Source of the DNA: Ignavibacteria bacterium
GTDB lineage: Bacteria; Bacteroidota; Ignavibacteria; Kapaibacteriales; UBA2268
Direction: 5' to 3'
Assembly (NCBI GenBank): GCA_016844745.1
Contig: JAERMQ010000039.1
Coordinates: 1-36,692, forward strand
Length of the DNA stretch: 36,692 nt
Below the pieces are notes generated by a model. It made no database searches, was not told the origin of the DNA, and saw nothing but the letters and a program-made list of their open reading frames with translations. A program made the translations under genes and the position numbers. Shown here piece by piece: positions 33,229 through 36,692 of the stretch (its first letter is position 1; the number at the start of each line of letters is the position of its first letter).

Positions 33229-33269
33229 GCCCCGATTGGTTAAATAAAATTTTTATTATTAATCGGGGC
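33202..33269 (+). promoter_or_regulatory. Candidate programmed -1 ribosomal frameshift site
   Basis: Seen directly: AAGGAGG at 33202-33208; heptamer A AAT TTT at 33216-33222 in the zero-frame phasing X XXY YYZ; a 6-base spacer CAGTAA holding the zero-frame stop (33226-33228); a 9-bp perfect stem GCCCCGATT (33229-33237) with AATCGGGGC (33261-33269), whose AT-rich loop can pair further. The same three elements drive -1 shifting in dnaX. A shift places ribosomes in the specificity-domain frame. Function is inferred. Confidence 0.7.
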
Positions 33270-34604
33270 GATATTGAGGGGAGGATTGATTCTACTTATT
33301 ATAAACCGGATTTTTTTTCGTTTGAAAAGAAATTGAGAAAAATTAAACACATCCAGCTTAACGAAATATCAAAATTTTCTAATGAGAAATGGAATTTAAA
33401 AGATTTTCACAAAGAAATTTTTCCATATATTGAAATTAGTGAAATTGATTTATCAAATGGTGACGTAAGAAATATTCAATTAATAAAAATTGAAGAAGCA
33501 CCATCAAGAGCAAGAATGATTGTAAAGTCAAATGATATAATAATTTCATTAACAAGACCTCATCGTGGTGCAATTTCATTAATTGATAGTTCAAAGAATA
33601 ATTTTATTGCATCAACTGGTTTTGCAATTTTAAGAGAAATTGACAATCAAATTATTAGAAAGTATTTATTTATTATTTTAAGGTCTCAATTTTGTCTAAC
33701 ACAAATGGAACAAAGAAGTAGTGGTGGAAATTATCCTGCAATTACTGAAGATGAATTAAAGAAAATCCTTATCCCTCTTCCCCCTCTTAATATTCAAAAT
33801 CAAATTGTAGGAATAATGGACAATGCTTATACCGAAAAGAAGGAAAAAGAAAAGCAGGCAAAAGAGCTATTGGATTCAATTGATGATTATGTTCTTGGCG
33901 AGCTTGGTATTAAAATACCCCAAGTTGAAAATAAAATGTGCTTTTCGATTAATAGCAGCGAGATTGAAGGGAGATTTGACCCTTTTTATTATAAAATTGA
34001 TTTTAAAGTAAATAGAGAAATAATTTCAAAAGGAAAATATCCGGTTTCCCCAATAAATGAAATTAAAGATGAAATAATAAAAGGTAAATTACCAAATGAA
34101 ACTGAGAAAATTGGAAATAACAAGGTCATTCAAATTAATTGCATTAATGCAGATGGTTCAATTGATTTGGAAAATCTTTTAACTGCAAAGGATATTTTTC
34201 AAGAAAATCAAAAACTTAATCAAAATGATATTCTTATTGTTATAACCGGAGCTACAATCGGTAAAGTTTCAATATGGAATAATAAAGGTGATTTTTTCTT
34301 GGGTGGTGATATTGTAAAAATTAAATCAAAAGAAGATGTAAATTCCTACTATGTTTATGCCTTTTTAAGAACTAATGTTGCTCAAACAGAAATAAAAAGA
34401 AATATAACAGGTGCGACAAATGGACATTTAGCACCGAGCGATATTTTAAAATTTATTATCCCTCTTCCTCCTCTTGAAATCCAAAACAAAATAGCCGATG
34501 AAGTAAAGCGCAGAATGGACACAGCCAGGCGCCTGCAAAAAGTAGCCGCCGAGACATTGGAAGCAGCTAAGTTGGAAGTAGAAAGAATTATATTTGGGGT
34601 GTAA
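33222..34604 (+). CDS. DNA specificity (HsdS-like) domain, read by -1 frameshift from the methylase gene
   Basis: From 33222 the -1 frame encodes about 460 residues in two HsdS halves. Half one begins INRGDIEGRIDSTYYKPDF and ends at PLPPLNIQNQIVGIMDNAY with a coiled coil. Half two begins INSSEIEGRFDPFYYKIDF and ends at PLPPLEIQNKIADEVKRRM with a coiled coil. Each half contains a target-recognition domain, predicting a bipartite DNA site. The first usual start in this frame is TTG at 33333, but that would delete the conserved IEGRID motif of half one, so independent initiation is unlikely. A fused 1056-residue product is the best explanation; the alternatives are a non-canonical start or a simple frameshift mutation. 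Confidence 0.8.
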   Translation, partial: SVSPDWLNKIFIINRGDIEGRIDSTYYKPDFFSFEKKLRKIKHIQLNEISKFSNEKWNLKDFHKEIFPYIEISEIDLSNGDVRNIQLIKIEEAPSRARMIVKSNDIIISLTRPHRGAISLIDSSKNNFIASTGFAILREIDNQIIRKYLFIILRSQFCLTQMEQRSSGGNYPAITEDELKKILIPLPPLNIQNQIVGIMDNAYTEKKEKEKQAKELLDSIDDYVLGELGIKIPQVENKMCFSINSSEIEGRFDPFYYKIDFKVNREIISKGKYPVSPINEIKDEIIKGKLPNETEKIGNNKVIQINCINADGSIDLENLLTAKDIFQENQKLNQNDILIVITGATIGKVSIWNNKGDFFLGGDIVKIKSKEDVNSYYVYAFLRTNVAQTEIKRNITGATNGHLAPSDILKFIIPLPPLEIQNKIADEVKRRMDTARRLQKVAAETLEAAKLEVERIIFGV

Positions 34605-34614
34605 TAAAATGAAC

Positions 34615-34755
34615 AATAATATTCAATCCCTTTAGGGATGAAATGTTTATAGGAAAGAAAACAAATAAAACAACTAAAACCCCGTCGGGGTGATATGTTT
34701 ATAGGAACAAATACAAATAAAACAATCATAACCCCGGTGGGGGATATTATGAAAA
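34615..34755 (-). repeat. REP-like repeat array, left (minus orientation)
   Basis: Read on the minus strand, units of about 53 bases contain TTCCTATAAACATWTCA, a small palindrome (CCCTAAAGGG, CCCCGACGGGG or CCCCACCGGGG) and a T-rich tail. Two full units (34621-34655 and 34674-34708) and a third, degenerate one (34727-34752) are present. Similar units in the opposite orientation lie at 36595-36692. Confidence 0.75.
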
Positions 34756-34783
34756 ATAAATGAATTTATAAAAATCTATCAAA

Positions 34784-35743
34784 TTATGCTAGTGGCGCTA
34801 TTTTAACGAATGCTTTACCAATATGGTTTTCGATAATTTTACAAGCATACGACATCCCAAAAGTTAAAGTTGTAGCATGAAAGATTGAGAGTACTAAGTC
34901 TTGCATTATATCATCATCCTCTAAATTCCGTATATATAGACCAATAGCCTTTGCTTTTTCTCTTGAAATATGCCTGCCATGACTTTTAAACTCATCATGG
35001 TTAGATAAATAAGTAGATATATCATTAGCCAAGGCTTCGTTTTTTTCTTTTTGGGCTAAACTAATTTTTTTGGGATTGGTATTAAACATATATTTTAATA
35101 ACCATTCCTTGACAAGAGTTTTTGACATATCTATATAGTTTTTACATTGAATAATTAAAGATGGTCCGTAATGTTCTAATAATATAGCCCAAGAACGTTT
35201 ATCAAAATCATTAACCTCTTTTAATGCTAAATAAAATTGGTCAATAATTGCTTGAGCAGGATTTGATGTTTGTGGATGATTAGGATTTGGATTGGTAATA
35301 ATAATTTGAGGGTCAACAGGACCTATACTTGAATGCTTACCCATAATAATTTCAGAAGAAGAACATGCTATCATTGTCGCAGCAGACATAGCAAGATGAG
35401 GAATAATTACTCTAATTTCAGGAAATTGTGCATGTAAATAATTTACTATTCCTTCGGCTGCTTCTGGCGAACCGCCTGGACTATGTAAAATTAAATCAGT
35501 TGGAATTTTTTCTAAACCATGAATAACTTCCATGATACCTTGCATATCCTCGTCAATTATTGTTAATAATCCAGGAGGAGAATTCGGTTTTTGACACCAA
35601 GCAGAAGCATATAATATTACATTCCGTTTAGTATGCTTATGCAATTTTTCTAAATATTTCCGCCTAATAATATCAATACTTGGAGCACCAAGTTCAGCAG
35701 TAGTGACATTTATTTCTTTTCCTATTTCACTCCATGTTGGCAT
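34784..35743 (-). CDS. ClpP/SppA-fold serine protease (SDH-like family)
   Basis: 319 residues, no signal peptide. The region LILHSPGGSPEAAEGIVNYL (84-103), IPHLAMSAATMIACSSSEII (114-133, nucleophile probably S120) and HSSIGPVDPQI (137-147) is the ClpP-fold pattern of the serine dehydrogenase proteinase-like (SDH_sah) family. The remaining 160 residues are helical. It starts 2 bases after the stop of a small gene, so the two are co-expressed. The pair lies between REP-like arrays beside a restriction system, which hints at an accessory or defence role, unproven. The residue assignment is by motif position only. Confidence 0.75.
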   Translation of the reverse strand: MPTWSEIGKEINVTTAELGAPSIDIIRRKYLEKLHKHTKRNVILYASAWCQKPNSPPGLLTIIDEDMQGIMEVIHGLEKIPTDLILHSPGGSPEAAEGIVNYLHAQFPEIRVIIPHLAMSAATMIACSSSEIIMGKHSSIGPVDPQIIITNPNPNHPQTSNPAQAIIDQFYLALKEVNDFDKRSWAILLEHYGPSLIIQCKNYIDMSKTLVKEWLLKYMFNTNPKKISLAQKEKNEALANDISTYLSNHDEFKSHGRHISREKAKAIGLYIRNLEDDDIMQDLVLSIFHATTLTFGMSYACKIIENHIGKAFVKIAPLA

Positions 35744-35745
35744 TA

Positions 35746-35958
35746 TTAAGCTCCAATAATTTCAAACGCAGATGTTGCAAATGACATTTTTATAGTTCCA
35801 TTAGTCAAACCTTCTGAAGCATTATTGGAAGTGCGATAAGTATCAGCATTAGTTACTTCCCATTTAATTTTATTTTGCTCTTTTAAGATTTCAAAAACAA
35901 TAGGATTTTCTTTTTTTATTGTTTGCATTATATCATTTGATGTTTTTTTTTGTGACAT
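35746..35958 (-). CDS. Small protein co-transcribed with the ClpP-fold protease
   Basis: 70 residues starting MSQKKTSNDIMQTIKKENPI. I choose ATG 35956-35958 because GAGAGG lies upstream; a TTG six codons earlier is less likely. The N-terminal half is helical and charged (IVFEILKEQNKIKWEV), the C-terminal half polar and beta-like (TYRTSNNASEGLTNGTIKMS). No known domain is recognised. Translational coupling to the protease (2-base gap) suggests a regulator, adaptor or substrate. Upstream, 35977-36190 is AT-rich without a gene. Confidence 0.6.
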   Translation of the reverse strand: MSQKKTSNDIMQTIKKENPIVFEILKEQNKIKWEVTNADTYRTSNNASEGLTNGTIKMSFATSAFEIIGA

Positions 35959-36201
35959 TTGGTACCTCTCAGCCAAAGGTTATACAATATTAATACTAAA
36001 AAACAAATATACTAAGTTTTATCGTCAAAAGCAACGTTTTTCTTTAGAATTTTTAATAATTTCTTACATTTAATAGGTACGTAGTATTTTTTCTTAAAAA
36101 AATTATTCAAAAAAAATATCAGACGAATCTATTATATCTTCTAAATATTTTATCCCTTTAATGGTAATCTTTAAAAAAAATAAACGGATAGGTGGCAATA
36201 A

Positions 36202-36600
36202 TATTGTATCGGTATTGCCTGGAAGGAAGAATTATATAAATACATCACCGGTATAATTCAAAATAAAAATCAAAAATTGCTGATAATCAACGGAATGCCG
36301 GACCATCTGCACCTATTAATCGGATTAAAACCCGACAAAGCACTCTCAGATTTGGTTCGTGACATAAAAAATAATTCGACAAATTTTATAAATGATAGGA
36401 GGTTTGTTCGGGGTAAATTCAGTTGGCAGGAAGGATTCGGAGCTTTTTCATATTCACATTCGCAATTGGACACTGTGATTAATTATATTAAAAATCAGGA
36501 ATTGCATCATAAAAAGAAATCGTTCAGAGAAGAATATATCGAATTATTGAATAAATTTAATATCAGTTATGACGAAAAATATTTACCCAAATTCCTATAA
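36202..36600 (+). pseudogene. Y1 (IS200/RAYT-like) transposase, N-terminus missing
   Basis: The frame is open from 36202 and is clearly homologous from about 36220 (AWKEELYKYITGIIQNKNQK). HUH motif HLHLL lies in NGMPDHLHLLIGLKP, WQEGFGAFSYSHSQ follows, and the catalytic tyrosine is in DTVINYIKNQELHH. The first 35-40 residues that usually start the family are absent and a stop precedes them, so it is truncated. An internal ATG at 36277 would give 107 residues, retaining HUH and Tyr. The stop codon is inside the first downstream REP-like unit. Confidence 0.8.
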
Positions 36601-36692
36601 ATATGTCATCCCTACGGGATTTTCGTTTGTTCATTATTGTTCATTGCTATAAACATGTCATCCCTACGGGATTTTCGTTTGTTCATTATTGT
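36595..36692 (+). repeat. REP-like repeat array, right (plus orientation)
   Basis: A 52-base unit, CTATAAAYATGTCATCCCTA continuing CGGGATTTTCGTTTGTTCAT, is repeated in tandem (36595 and 36647) with one difference visible and runs off the window edge. CCCTACGGG forms a small hairpin. Its conserved CTATAAACAT block and palindrome match the left array in inverted orientation. Confidence 0.8.

Noticed and set aside
33333..34604. hsdS starting independently at TTG 33333
   Set aside because: This start drops INRGDIEGRIDSTYYKP, which is clearly homologous to the start of the second half of the same protein, and there is no SD at a suitable distance.
36595..36692. Possible CRISPR array from tandem 52-base units
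   Set aside because: The whole unit repeats, including what would be the spacer; there are no unique spacers and no cas genes in the window.
1..36692. tRNA, rRNA or riboswitch genes
   Set aside because: I saw no cloverleaf-like segments with GTTCRANYC boxes, no rRNA core sequences and no familiar riboswitch motifs; a covariance-model search would be needed to be certain.

Overview
The window is AT-rich bacterial DNA, most likely from the Bacteroidota/Chlorobiota (FCB) group, with Ignavibacteria- or Kapabacteria-like lineages as the best guess. The evidence is a secreted subtilase with a C-terminal type IX secretion (T9SS) sorting domain, a Bat (aerotolerance-type) operon, a GT117/DUF2723 membrane protein, and many palindromic intergenic repeats of the kind common in that group. 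I see no rRNA, tRNA or CRISPR array.

Layout. (1) 1-3.7 kb, all minus strand: the 5' part of a fibronectin-III-like gene running off the left edge, then a chain of small toxin-antitoxin-like modules (DUF4258-like/DUF2283, TumE-like pair, HEPN plus partner, DUF5618). Between the modules lie copies of the 3' end of the fibronectin-like gene. The HEPN gene carries a nonsense codon. (2) 4.1-9.7 kb, minus: a signalling cluster of two tandem FIST sensor proteins, a soluble histidine kinase, and a response regulator with a degenerate HD-GYP output domain. (3) 9.95-12.0 kb, minus: an internally duplicated membrane protein and a Rossmann-like protein of unknown role. (4) 12.2-14.1 kb, minus: a second toxin-antitoxin island (DUF4258/DUF2283, BrnT/BrnA, orphan VapB-like) with a duplicated brnA 3' tail. 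(5) 14.5-19.6 kb, minus: a GT117-type membrane protein and a large T9SS subtilase. (6) 19.8-22.8 kb, plus: a phosphofructokinase, a monohaem cytochrome c, and an outer-membrane beta-barrel protein with an N-terminal haem motif. (7) 22.9-27.6 kb, plus: batB-batC-batD-batE. (8) 27.8-30.5 kb, plus: an Ig-like lipoprotein and serC. (9) 30.5-31.4 kb: a repeat-filled gap. (10) 31.4-36.7 kb: a restriction-modification locus, then inverted arrays of about 52 bp REP-like repeats enclosing a ClpP-fold serine protease/small-protein pair and an N-terminally truncated Y1 (IS200-like) transposase.

Most notable observation: the nuclease-methylase gene (31435-33228) and the specificity gene look joined by a programmed -1 ribosomal frameshift. 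An internal Shine-Dalgarno (33202-33208), a canonical slippery heptamer A AAT TTT (33216-33222), the zero-frame stop two codons later, and a 9-bp perfect stem (33229-33237 with 33261-33269) are arranged as in dnaX-type sites. The specificity frame has no ATG, GTG or TTG that would include its conserved N-terminus. Frameshifting would yield a 1056-residue nuclease-methylase-specificity fusion beside the 597-residue nuclease-methylase.

Other striking features are the recurrent 3'-tail copies at toxin-antitoxin junctions, and a roughly 200-bp MITE that supplies the start codon and first codons of the haem-barrel gene.
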